A stretch of 64,000 nucleotides of DNA, taken from SKUL01 sp964487545. Its GTDB lineage: Bacteria; Bacteroidota; Bacteroidia; Flavobacteriales_D; SKUL01. Below, in pieces: positions 26,329 through 34,711 of the stretch. Within the stretch, counting starts at the first letter, position 1. Every line of letters starts with the position of its first letter. The notes under the pieces were generated by a model, which was given only the letters and a program-made list of their open reading frames with translations, did not search any database and was not told where the DNA came from. The position numbers and the translations under genes were made by a program. The stretch lies in contig CAZARI010000011.1 in the NCBI GenBank assembly GCA_964487545.1, forward strand, positions 1-64,000, given 5' to 3'.

Positions 26329-27774
26329 TCAATGGTGTGTTCGGCGAAGTTTACCGGTAGCAGTAAGCTCGAGTTTTTCTACCCAATATATCCGTTGCGG
26401 CACTTTATAGGTACTGAGCCTTTCGCGGCAAAAACCGATCAGCTCCTCCACTTCTGGCGCTGCGCCATCGGGCACAATTTCCGCCTGAACCACCTCGCCC
26501 AACAAAGGATGCTTCCCACCAAACACCCGGCTGGCTTTTACCTGCGGATGCTGATTGAGTACCGCCTCTACCTCCTCCGGAAAAACCTTATTACCAGAAA
26601 CATTGATCATCGATTTTTCGCGGCCCATAATGGTAATCAACCCATTTTCGTCTTTAGTAGCCAAATCGCCGGTCATGAACCATTTTCCACGTAGGTTCTG
26701 TTCGCGCGTGGTGGGTGGCGCTAAGTAACCGTCAAACATTCCGGGGCCGCTAATGGCCAGGTGACCCGTTTTACCCGGTTCCAGTTCGTGCAGATCGTTG
26801 TCCATAATGGCCACTTCATAGGCCGGCAGCGCGTGACCAACCGCATCGGGGTGCTGGCGTGCGCTGCGATGATTCACAATCGGCAATCCAATTTCGATGA
26901 TGCCATAGGCCTGACTAACGGCTTTGCCTGTATTGGCAGTGAATCGCTCGATATCGGCCAGCGAAATTTTGGTAGAGGTAGAAATCACGGTGTGTAGCGT
27001 GGCCAAATCCTCGGGATGGGGATGGTTGGCCAGCAGCCGGATGTGCATGGGCGATGCATAGAGCAACGTGGCCTTGGTGCGGTGCGCAGTGTCGGCGATA
27101 CGCTCTGCAAGAAAATCGTCTGCGATGGCAATCGCTGCCCCAACCCGCAAATAAAGCACAATCGACACCACAAAATGAAAAGCCATGGGCAGCACCCACA
27201 GCACCACTTCTCCAGGCTTTAATTTCAACAATTGGTTAGCAGCATCCACTCTTTCGTATACCGAGTGGTGACCGATCACCACGCCTTTCGAAGCGCCGGT
27301 GGTTCCACTCGAATAGCGGATAAAAACCGGATCGGAAAGGTGCGATGCCATGGGGTTGGTAAAAGGCAAACCGGAGGACTGCAACCGAAAAGTTTTGAGC
27401 TGGGGAGCATATCTCCCAAACAAATGTGGTTCGTTTTCCAGCGGATTGACGCCGCTGCCATCGTCGAGGATAAAATGCAGGCCAGTGGCTTGAGTGATTT
27501 CATCAATTTCCGGTTTTTTCATCTGGTGCGAAATAGGCAATACCACAGCACCTGTTCCGGCACAGGCAAATAGGCCATAAATGAAAAAGCGACTGTTTCG
27601 GCTCATCAATCCGATACCCATTCCGGGTTTAACCCCCGCTTCGGAGAGCCACGCTTTTAATGGTTCGGTTTCACGGAACAATTCCGCAAAGGTCACCACG
27701 CCAAACTCGTCGTAGATGGCTGGTTTTTCGGGCCATTTCTCGGCTGCATCGCGGATAATCTGATATACGTTCAT
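26329..27774 (-). CDS. AMP-dependent acyl/aryl-acid ligase
   Basis: The product has 481 residues, a little shorter than a typical CoA ligase. The AMP motif is RYSSGTTGASKGVV, the hinge is in MTGDLATKDENGLITIMGR, and the C-terminal catalytic Lys lies in TATGKLRR. It adenylates a carboxylic acid and should pass it to CoA or, more likely here, to an ACP. The locus contains a tyrosine ammonia-lyase, so 4-coumarate is an obvious substrate. The gene overlaps the FAD oxidoreductase by 4 bp and sits in the same block as ACP 30322-30573, which may be its carrier. Confidence 0.88.
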   Translation of the reverse strand: MNVYQIIRDAAEKWPEKPAIYDEFGVVTFAELFRETEPLKAWLSEAGVKPGMGIGLMSRNSRFFIYGLFACAGTGAVVLPISHQMKKPEIDEITQATGLHFILDDGSGVNPLENEPHLFGRYAPQLKTFRLQSSGLPFTNPMASHLSDPVFIRYSSGTTGASKGVVIGHHSVYERVDAANQLLKLKPGEVVLWVLPMAFHFVVSIVLYLRVGAAIAIADDFLAERIADTAHRTKATLLYASPMHIRLLANHPHPEDLATLHTVISTSTKISLADIERFTANTGKAVSQAYGIIEIGLPIVNHRSARQHPDAVGHALPAYEVAIMDNDLHELEPGKTGHLAISGPGMFDGYLAPPTTREQNLRGKWFMTGDLATKDENGLITIMGREKSMINVSGNKVFPEEVEAVLNQHPQVKASRVFGGKHPLLGEVVQAEIVPDGAAPEVEELIGFCRERLSTYKVPQRIYWVEKLELTATGKLRRTHH

Positions 27775-29027
27775 CGTTTTAACTCAAGTTCCGCACGAAG
27801 CTGTGCAATCACCTCTGTCCTGTTTTTTTCCAAAGCAGCACCTGCGGCGAGCATGCCGGCAGCATATCCCGTTTGCAGACAAATACCCATCACACGAGCA
27901 CTTGCCAGCGCACTGGGTTCGGCAGAAATATTTCGGCCGGCAAAATAAAGATTTCCGGCATGTGCCGATTCCAAACAACCCGACGGAACCTGATAATAGT
28001 CGCCATCGGCAAAGAATTTCAGCTCTGCATTGGCCCCCGGTTTCCAATTCTCTATCGGCCATGCTCCGTTGGCAATACCATCGGGAAATTTGCGCGTTTC
28101 CAATACCATTTTTTCGGTCAAAATTTCGCGGCCCTGAGGCCTATAGCCGGTACGAAAACCAACTTCCGGAGCGATCTCTACCAATTCAGCATTCGCAAAA
28201 GATTTGACCCTGTTGCGCAAAAAGTCCACAACCGTTTTCACTTGCTGCTCAGAGCTGTTCAGCATTTCGGCTCGTTGCACAGGGTCATTGCTTACCACTT
28301 CGGGCAATGGCAATTTAAAGTAAGCGCATTGGTTGCGGTAGCTGCCGGGCACCACACTCAGCATTCCCAGTTCGGATGGCAAATGGCCCTGATTCACTCC
28401 GCGTCGCAATGCGAGTGACAAAGCAAAGTGAATCGCATCAGCGGGCGTGTCAGCTATTCCGCACAATTTAAAAACGCGTGCCGCAGCCTGATTATCTCCA
28501 CCGTTCACCCAGGTTTCATTCGCCAATCGCGATACCCACGAATCTCCGGTGCAATCCACCACCTGCCCCGCAGTGAGCTCAATTTCCGCTGCGCCGTCAA
28601 ACAGTTGGAGCGACTCAACCCGACCCTCATTTAGCTGTACCGAGCGAACCGAAGTATGCCAGAGACAGGTGATGTTGTGCGCCTTGAGCAAGCGATTGCA
28701 GATTGTTTTAAACGCGTTGTCGGGATAAGGAAGAAAATGCAGGCGTTCATAAAATTTTTCGGGCGCGGTACCACCGGCATTCATGAGATCTATGGCAAAG
28801 GATTTCATAAAACCTGCGGCTGCCCATTTCGGTGTATCATCGGGGTGACTCAGAAACAATCCGCACACCGTGCCCACCATGGCGGCCGTGGCACTTCCGC
28901 CGGGATAGCTTTGTTTTTCTACCAATATCACTTCAGCCCCCGATCGGGCGGCCGCAACCGCCGCGGCGACACCCGCTGAACCGGCTCCGATTACAGCGAC
29001 CTGGGCATTGAGTTTTCGGGTTTTCAT
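27771..29027 (-). CDS. FAD-dependent oxidoreductase (FAD_oxidored-like)
   Basis: The product has 418 residues. The FAD-binding N-terminus has VIGAGSAGVAAAVAAARSG and the acidic residue in VILVEK. FAGRNISAEPSALASARVMG near the C-terminus completes the nucleotide contact. It belongs to the large FAD_oxidored family, not to the CrtI- or halogenase-like enzymes elsewhere in the locus. The substrate cannot be told. It is translationally coupled on both sides (4-bp overlaps), between the ligase and the acyltransferase-like gene. Oxidation of the aryl head group, or of the acyltransferase partner, is a reasonable guess. Confidence 0.82.
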   Translation of the reverse strand: MKTRKLNAQVAVIGAGSAGVAAAVAAARSGAEVILVEKQSYPGGSATAAMVGTVCGLFLSHPDDTPKWAAAGFMKSFAIDLMNAGGTAPEKFYERLHFLPYPDNAFKTICNRLLKAHNITCLWHTSVRSVQLNEGRVESLQLFDGAAEIELTAGQVVDCTGDSWVSRLANETWVNGGDNQAAARVFKLCGIADTPADAIHFALSLALRRGVNQGHLPSELGMLSVVPGSYRNQCAYFKLPLPEVVSNDPVQRAEMLNSSEQQVKTVVDFLRNRVKSFANAELVEIAPEVGFRTGYRPQGREILTEKMVLETRKFPDGIANGAWPIENWKPGANAELKFFADGDYYQVPSGCLESAHAGNLYFAGRNISAEPSALASARVMGICLQTGYAAGMLAAGAALEKNRTEVIAQLRAELELKR

Positions 29028-30319
29028 GAAATAGATTCCTGCAGCAAATCACTGCGCAAAAACTTTTCAAAATTAACCAATTCGGATGGACTCATGGATT
29101 GAGCTGTGCTGCCCACCACCACCCGCAAGCGGTTCTGAAAACGCATGAATACAACGGTGAATCCGGGCGGAACGGGATTGGGCGGGAAATGGTGCACGTC
29201 CAATATTCGGCGCTGCAAAAACACATCGGTTTCCGCAAGTGAATCGCCGATGTCAGAAAATGAAAAAGTCGTCACCACGCCTTTCGTCGGCAGTTTCATA
29301 AAAAAGTTATACACGGCAAGTGGCAAGCGCCGAAAGACATTCATCATCGTGGCATACGATTGCGGCATCTTGGTCCGCACCTGCTGCACCATCTGTTCCG
29401 AAAATTCACGCACCGCTTCGCGAATCGATCCAAGTTTTTTGTGGGGAATGCGGTAAAACATAAACGAAATCTGGTTCGACAACAAAGCTCCTTTTCCTCC
29501 GCGCATGCGCTGGTTTTGTGGAACGGGAATCCAGATAATCTTACCAGCGGTGCCGCGTTCGGTCATGACACCGTTTACCGCACGCGCAACAGAAGCCAAA
29601 TAAAAAGGTCCGTTGCCGAAGCGCGCCCCGACCTTCACCCCGTTTTCATCAATCCGCTGCGTTTCCGCTTCCGAAAAGTTGATGATTGTGTACTGCGACT
29701 TCAGGTTTAGTTTTGGCTTTCCGTTCAGCAAACCCGCCACTTTTTGGTCGGCATCCATTAAAAAATGACGGGCTTCGTTAAACTGCTTTATGCGCTGCAC
29801 AACGGATTCTTTCTTTTGCGCTTTCGGAAAAACCTCCAATTCTCCTGTGTTTTCCGGTGATCCAATGAAATCCACGAGCATCTGCATTCCGCGGTTATCG
29901 ATGATGGAATGGTGAGCCGAAAGCACCACCCGGGTCAATCGGTTATTTCGCTGCACAAGGGCAAAGTGAAACCATTTGCCGGCTTGGGGCTTCAGATCCA
30001 GAGCGAGCAGGGCTTCCGGAATAACGGAATCCGCTTCAACCATTTCGCACATTGGAATGGCAATGGATTGCTCGCCGCGCTTCCAGCAGGGAACCGCCAT
30101 TGGATAAGGAGTCTTAATGTGGTAGGCATTGAGCCAGGACAATATCTCTTTGTGCTGACACATTTGCGACCATTCTTTCAAGCTCAGGTAACCATCCAAA
30201 TCGAGTGCTACGTGAATGAGGTTACCGTGATAGCCTACCTTGCGCAGATTGCGATCGACCAGCAGGTTAAAATAATCGGCACCGGAGAGCGGTTTGCTGT
30301 CAGGAATCGGATAGGACAT
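29024..30319 (-). CDS. Condensation-domain / wax-ester-synthase-like acyltransferase
   Basis: The protein has 431 residues and no signal peptide. The HHxxxDx acyltransferase motif is in SAHHSIIDNRG (HHSIIDN; Asn replaces the common Gly). Other typical segments are ALLSNQISFMFYR and GVVTTFSFSDIGDS. This fold joins an acyl thioester to an amine or alcohol, as in NRPS condensation domains, papA-type or wax-ester-synthase enzymes. It is 2 bp downstream of an ACP gene and overlaps the FAD oxidoreductase, so the ACP likely feeds it. Within a pigment locus it may ester-link the aryl polyene acid to a phenol or alcohol partner. Its function is an inference from fold and context. Confidence 0.78.
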   Translation of the reverse strand: MSYPIPDSKPLSGADYFNLLVDRNLRKVGYHGNLIHVALDLDGYLSLKEWSQMCQHKEILSWLNAYHIKTPYPMAVPCWKRGEQSIAIPMCEMVEADSVIPEALLALDLKPQAGKWFHFALVQRNNRLTRVVLSAHHSIIDNRGMQMLVDFIGSPENTGELEVFPKAQKKESVVQRIKQFNEARHFLMDADQKVAGLLNGKPKLNLKSQYTIINFSEAETQRIDENGVKVGARFGNGPFYLASVARAVNGVMTERGTAGKIIWIPVPQNQRMRGGKGALLSNQISFMFYRIPHKKLGSIREAVREFSEQMVQQVRTKMPQSYATMMNVFRRLPLAVYNFFMKLPTKGVVTTFSFSDIGDSLAETDVFLQRRILDVHHFPPNPVPPGFTVVFMRFQNRLRVVVGSTAQSMSPSELVNFEKFLRSDLLQESIS

Positions 30320-30321
30320 TT

Positions 30322-30573
30322 TCAGGACATCAGTTTGGCCGTACAGGTTGCCAAGGCTCTAATGGATATAAGGTTTTCGGGAAGCATCTCTTTTTCGGGC
30401 AGCAAAATGTTATAGCGACGCTCGATAAACAACACCATTTCTATTACCGAGTAGGAATCAACCCCAATATCGCGCAGTATCGTGTCGGGTTTAACTTCCA
30501 CCCCTTTGGCCAAAACATTTTCGCGTACAAATTCTATTAATGCTTGCTCAATATCGGGTTGTGTAGCGCTCAT
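30322..30573 (-). CDS. Acyl carrier protein
   Basis: The product is 83 residues. The phosphopantetheine site is GVDSYSVIEM, with Ser in DSY. This is less like the other two ACPs, which have DSI and DSL. It lies between the ABC permease (one-base overlap) and the condensation-like gene (2-bp gap). It probably presents an activated acid to that acyltransferase, and the ligase three genes further on may load it. Confidence 0.93.
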   Translation of the reverse strand: MSATQPDIEQALIEFVRENVLAKGVEVKPDTILRDIGVDSYSVIEMVLFIERRYNILLPEKEMLPENLISIRALATCTAKLMS

Positions 30574-31844
30574 TATTCTCTATTCCATTTTTGATAAAAG
30601 TACGAGCAGGCAACCATTACTGCTCCGAAAACAAACAGTCTGGCCGTTTCGCCAAGAATTTCAGCCGTACCTGCACCGCGTAAAAAGATATCGTAAAAAG
30701 CGTTTAAACCCCAGTTAAGTGGTGATACCACGCTGATTTTCTCCATGATCTCAGGCATCACGTACGGTGGCACCCAGATTCCACCAATGGCTGCCAGAAT
30801 GAGCACAGCCACCGAACCGCCAATGGAAACCTGCTGATGCGAGGTGCTGACCGTTCCGAGCAATAACCCTGCTGCGGTTGCCGCAAAAGCATTGGCCAAA
30901 GCTACAACGGCTACGGCAGTGAGATTTCCTCCGAGATTGAGCACGGGCAATCCCACCAGCGGCAGAATCAAAATTCCCACCATCATCATCAACACAAACT
31001 GAATATTGCACACGATAAAAAACACGGCAAACTTTCCGGTGAGCACGTCGAGGTAACTGCCTGGAAGTGTTTTTAGCCGGATCATACTGCCCTCGGCCTT
31101 CTCGCGAATCAGGCTCACCGCCAGCGGAATAATAATAAAAAACATGGCGAAAATGGTCCACGCCGGAACGTTGTGCTGCACCGAATTCGGAAAGATGGCC
31201 ACCTCGTCCTGCATGGCAAACTCGGTGCGGAAATACACAATTTCGTCGTTGCTGAAAATGGGGTCACTATCGCCGGGCAGCATTTCGGTGAGTTGAGCTG
31301 CAAACGTTTCAAAAATAAGTTTGGTTTTCATTTCTGAAATAAACTGGTGCAGTGTAGCGGTAATGGTGCTGATAAAAGCTTGCTGCGCTGCGGGATCGAC
31401 GTACACCAGCACCTCCACCGAATCGGCTGCGGCATATTCGGCAGGTTCATCGCTAAGCGCATTGTCAATGTTTTTTGAAATGCTGCTGCGAATGGCTTCT
31501 GATGCGCCTTTCGGAATAATCACAGCCAACAGGTACCGGCCTTCTGAAACTGCAGTGCGTGCACGGGCTGCGTCAAAAGGTTGTCCATTTTGTTCGGTAA
31601 TTAGCCGGCTGATCGGGTTTTGCGACAATCCATCGTAAATCGAAGCACCCAAGGCGTCGTGGTCGTTATCGACAAAAATAATGGGCAGGCTTTTTTGACC
31701 GATGGTGTTATAGGCCGAATCCTGAATGACGGTCATGATGAAAATCAGAATCACGGGCATAAAAAACAGGATGGCCAGGCCGGCTTTGTCACGGCTCAGA
31801 ATCAGCAAATCCTTGTATGCAGATGCTTTGAAACGCTGAAACAT
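30573..31844 (-). CDS. ABC-2 type exporter permease
   Basis: The product has 423 residues. TM1 lies at about residues 20-40 (AGLAILFFMPVILIFIMTV), followed by a large extracytoplasmic domain (about 45-210). Five C-terminal membrane segments follow, with RLKTLPGSYLDVLTGKFAV as a cytoplasmic coupling stretch. This is the architecture of ABC-2/YhgE-like exporters of lipids, polymers or drugs. The ATPase gene overlaps it by one base and the ACP gene overlaps its stop by one base, so all three are one unit. It likely exports a pigment intermediate or the finished product. Confidence 0.9.
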   Translation of the reverse strand: MFQRFKASAYKDLLILSRDKAGLAILFFMPVILIFIMTVIQDSAYNTIGQKSLPIIFVDNDHDALGASIYDGLSQNPISRLITEQNGQPFDAARARTAVSEGRYLLAVIIPKGASEAIRSSISKNIDNALSDEPAEYAAADSVEVLVYVDPAAQQAFISTITATLHQFISEMKTKLIFETFAAQLTEMLPGDSDPIFSNDEIVYFRTEFAMQDEVAIFPNSVQHNVPAWTIFAMFFIIIPLAVSLIREKAEGSMIRLKTLPGSYLDVLTGKFAVFFIVCNIQFVLMMMVGILILPLVGLPVLNLGGNLTAVAVVALANAFAATAAGLLLGTVSTSHQQVSIGGSVAVLILAAIGGIWVPPYVMPEIMEKISVVSPLNWGLNAFYDIFLRGAGTAEILGETARLFVFGAVMVACSYFYQKWNRE

Positions 31845-32596
31845 CAGTCCCTGAGTTTTTCGCCGGTGAGCCGCAGAAAATAACCCTGCAAGTTGGTCAC
31901 GCCTTCGGTTTGTTCAATGAGCTCTTGCGGTACACCCTTCGCTATGAGTTTGCCCCGGTCGATAATGGCCACGCGTGTGCACAAATCCTGCGCTTCTTCC
32001 AGCAGATGGCTGGTGTATAAAATGGTGACGCCTTTGCTGTTGAGTTCTTTTAAAAAATTCAGAATCACATTTCGCGACTGCACATCCACGCCTACGGTAG
32101 GCTCGTCAAGAATAACTATCTGCGGATCATGCAGCAAACCGGCAATCAGGTTGATGCGCCTTTTCATGCCGCCCGAAAAATAACCCACGCGTTTGTTGCC
32201 GTGTTCGGTTAAGCCGAATTTATCAAGATAATGCACCATTTTCTCGTTGAGTTCATCCTGTGTCAACCCATACATTTTTCCGAAAAAATTCAGGTTTTCA
32301 CGGGCGGTGAGCATTTCAAACAATGCAATATCCTGCGGAACAACGCCAATTTGACGTTTTATCACTTCGGAGTGTTGCTGCACATTGCTACCGTTGATTG
32401 TTATGGTGCCGCTGTCGGGACGAAGCAATCCACAGATCATCGAAATGGTGGTGGTTTTTCCAGCGCCGTTGGGTCCGAGCAACCCAAAAACCTCTCCCGG
32501 GTAAATTTTCAGCGAAATGTTTTTTACCGTTGGTTCAAGCGCCTTGCGGTAGCTTTTTTCAACCTGATGAAGCGTTATGACGGGTTCGCGATTCAA
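31844..32596 (-). CDS. ABC transporter ATP-binding protein
   Basis: The chosen start is the TTG at 32596, giving 250 residues (LNREPVITLHQVEKSYRK). A start further upstream at 32617 would overlap the predicted -7 box at 32615-32622. The nucleotide-binding domain has the Walker A GPNGAGKTT, Q-loop region VVPQDIALFEM, signature YFSGGMKRR, Walker B IVILDEPTVG, and the H-loop in YTSHLLEEA. It powers the permease encoded by the next gene, one base away. The pair heads block A. It is probably a dedicated exporter for the pigment locus. Confidence 0.92.
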   Translation of the reverse strand: MNREPVITLHQVEKSYRKALEPTVKNISLKIYPGEVFGLLGPNGAGKTTTISMICGLLRPDSGTITINGSNVQQHSEVIKRQIGVVPQDIALFEMLTARENLNFFGKMYGLTQDELNEKMVHYLDKFGLTEHGNKRVGYFSGGMKRRINLIAGLLHDPQIVILDEPTVGVDVQSRNVILNFLKELNSKGVTILYTSHLLEEAQDLCTRVAIIDRGKLIAKGVPQELIEQTEGVTNLQGYFLRLTGEKLRD

Positions 32597-32614
32597 TGCG
32601 GTGCAATTTAAGGC

Positions 32615-32622
32615 CAAAAGTA
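32615..32622 (-). promoter_or_regulatory. Likely -7 element of block A
   Basis: The minus strand reads TACTTTTG, a perfect TAnnTTTG match. It places transcription start near 32608, so the ABC ATPase must start inside the transcript, at the TTG at 32596. No convincing TTG element was found upstream. Confidence 0.5.
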
Positions 32623-32712
32623 AGACTTTAAGCAGGGCATTTCGATAGAATTTTTAATGTAAGCCGCAGCGGGCAATTTCAGGGAATAAATACAGAAAGT
32701 ATTGAAAGGGTG

Positions 32713-32743
32713 TTGCATTTAGTTTTATTGTGTTGTACTTTCG
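32713..32743 (+). promoter_or_regulatory. Likely promoter of the histidine kinase gene
   Basis: TTG at 32713-32715, 20 bp spacer, then TACTTTCG at 32736-32743 (one mismatch to TAnnTTTG). This fits the Bacteroidota sigma-factor consensus. It would give a 5' leader of about 35 bp before the ATG at 32786. Confidence 0.5.
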
Positions 32744-32785
32744 AAACACCTCACACCGTTTAATTATACCAAAACCAATCTGCCA

Positions 32786-34207
32786 ATGCCCGAATTTCTT
32801 CAGAAAATGAAGATTCCAACTCGTTATCGCGGAGTGGTTGTTTTCTCTACGTTATTCATCGCGGCCATATTGCTGATTGCAGTCAACTACTTAACCATTC
32901 AAATCAAGTCGTCGATAAGGGCATTCATTCAGGCCGAGTCGCACTATTCTAAAGGCCAAAAAGATGCCGCCACTTATTTGATGCTGTATCTTTCCGATCA
33001 AGAGGATGAATATTACGATTTGTTTCTACAACACCTCAGCGTTCCGTTGGGCGATGGCCGGGCCATTAACGCGCTGATTGAGAGACAAAGCCAGGACCTG
33101 ATTTACGAAGGTTTTATACAAGGACGCAATCACCCCGACGACATTGAAAAAATGATCTGGTTGCACAAGCGATTTCGTAACGTTACGTTTATTAAGGAAG
33201 CGTTTGAACATTGGAAAAGAGCCAATGTTTTGATCGATGAAATGCAGATCCTGGGCGATCAGATTCACTCCGACGTTCAGAGCGGCGCCCTTTTTCCGAG
33301 CGATATTCGCAAACACACCGACCACATTTCCGATCTGTCGAACCGACTAACCCAAAAGGAAACGGCATTTTCAGAAAGCCTCGGTGCCGCTGCGCGCGGA
33401 ATAACCAACTGGCTTACTGGCATTAACACCGCAATTATTGTCATCATTATGGGCATGACGGCCCTCATTATCCGCGCCACTTTTGGCGCACTACAAGAGT
33501 CGCGGATAGCACTCAAAAAAATCAACGATGGCCTCATGAGATCCAATCAGCAGCTCGACAGTTTTATCTACGCCTCGTCACACGACCTGAAATCACCGCT
33601 TAACAACCTGGAAGGGCTGCTCAAAATATTTATGATACGCTCTCCCATCGAAGACCCCGAGCAAATAGCTGTGCTCGGTAAAATGCAAGAATCCATCGAC
33701 CGTCTTAAAGAAACAATAGCCAATATCGAAGACTTGATTCGGGTAGACCGGTTGTCGCAGGACGATGTGGCAGTGGTGCACTTTGAAGAGCTGCTGAACC
33801 AGATTATCAATGAAAATGAAATGAGTTTTATTACCGATCATTCAGAAATTTCCACTAATTTCGAGGTTCAAAAAATTCGCTATTCCAAACTAGCACTCAA
33901 GAGTATTCTATACAATTTGGTAAGCAACGCGATCAAATATCAATCGCCTCATCGCAAACTTCAGCTTCGGCTCTCGACTTACAAGAAAAACAACCACACC
34001 TATTTGGAGGTTTCGGACAACGGTTTGGGCATTGACCTGGAAAAACACGGTGACAAGATTTTCTCCATGTTCAAGCGCTTTCATCAGCACAACACCGGAT
34101 CAGGACTGGGGTTATACGCCGTGAAACAAGTGGTGGAAAAAGACGGCGGAACCATTTCGATTGCGAGCAAAGTGAATGAAGGAACAACGTTTACCATTAA
34201 ATTTTGA
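32786..34207 (+). CDS. Membrane sensor histidine kinase
   Basis: The product has 473 residues. TM1 is at about 17-39 and TM2 at about 210-230, enclosing an extracytoplasmic helical domain of about 170 residues. A HAMP-like or linker coil leads to the kinase core. The phospho-acceptor is His266 in ASSHDLKSPLNN. ATP-binding boxes are N (LYNLVSNAIKYQ), G1 (VSDNGLGIDLEKHG), and G2 (GSGLGLYAVKQVV). It autophosphorylates on stimulus and should pass phosphate to the receiver gene 75 bp downstream (34283). The stimulus is unknown. It is transcribed divergently from the pigment exporter genes, so it could regulate them, but that is inference. Confidence 0.93.
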   Translation: MPEFLQKMKIPTRYRGVVVFSTLFIAAILLIAVNYLTIQIKSSIRAFIQAESHYSKGQKDAATYLMLYLSDQEDEYYDLFLQHLSVPLGDGRAINALIERQSQDLIYEGFIQGRNHPDDIEKMIWLHKRFRNVTFIKEAFEHWKRANVLIDEMQILGDQIHSDVQSGALFPSDIRKHTDHISDLSNRLTQKETAFSESLGAAARGITNWLTGINTAIIVIIMGMTALIIRATFGALQESRIALKKINDGLMRSNQQLDSFIYASSHDLKSPLNNLEGLLKIFMIRSPIEDPEQIAVLGKMQESIDRLKETIANIEDLIRVDRLSQDDVAVVHFEELLNQIINENEMSFITDHSEISTNFEVQKIRYSKLALKSILYNLVSNAIKYQSPHRKLQLRLSTYKKNNHTYLEVSDNGLGIDLEKHGDKIFSMFKRFHQHNTGSGLGLYAVKQVVEKDGGTISIASKVNEGTTFTIKF

Positions 34208-34282
34208 TCGCGACCCACAAAATAAAAACAAACAAAACCGCGTTTGAAGTCCAATTCATACCTGCAAGAATTAATTAAACCC

Positions 34283-34690
34283 ATGTTAAAAACGAAACAA
34301 TACAAATGCGCGCTGTTGGTTGACGACGATCCGGTAAGCAACTACATCAACCGGCTGGTCATTTCCGATCTGGACAATATCGGGCACGCACACGATGCAC
34401 AAAACGGCGCCGACGCCATTAAATTTATCGATGATCATTGCCACGATGAAAGCTTCAATTGCCCTGACCTTATTCTACTCGATTTGAATATGCCGGTGAT
34501 GGACGGTTTTGAATTTCTGAAGAGTTTTAAAGAAATGGCGTTTAAACAAAAGAAAGACGTCACCATTGTTATCCTCACTTCTTCAACCAATCCGAAAGAT
34601 ATTGAAAGAGCGGCCGAATTTAACGTTCACGGCTATATCAACAAGCCACTCACAGCGGAACACTTAGACGCAGTGCTCGACCAAATTTAA
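34283..34690 (+). CDS. Receiver-only response regulator
   Basis: The start chosen is ATG at 34283 (MLKTKQYK); a TTG 39 bp upstream is less likely. The product is 135 residues, only a receiver domain, with no DNA-binding output. The acidic pocket is DDD at 14-16, the phosphorylation site is Asp67 in LLDLNMPVMDG, and the switch residues are the Thr in VILTSS and the Lys in YINKPL. It should take phosphate from the histidine kinase just upstream. With no output domain it must act through another protein, for example as a phosphorelay step or by direct binding. The gene converges with the surface-protein array, 21 bp between stops. Confidence 0.9.
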   Translation: MLKTKQYKCALLVDDDPVSNYINRLVISDLDNIGHAHDAQNGADAIKFIDDHCHDESFNCPDLILLDLNMPVMDGFEFLKSFKEMAFKQKKDVTIVILTSSTNPKDIERAAEFNVHGYINKPLTAEHLDAVLDQI

Positions 34691-34711
34691 CGCTACCAAA
34701 TTTAATTTTGC

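Noticed and set aside
27771..29027. FAD oxidoreductase considered as DarA
   Set aside because: It shows only a general FAD_oxidored signature and no darB neighbour is present, so the identification is unsupported.
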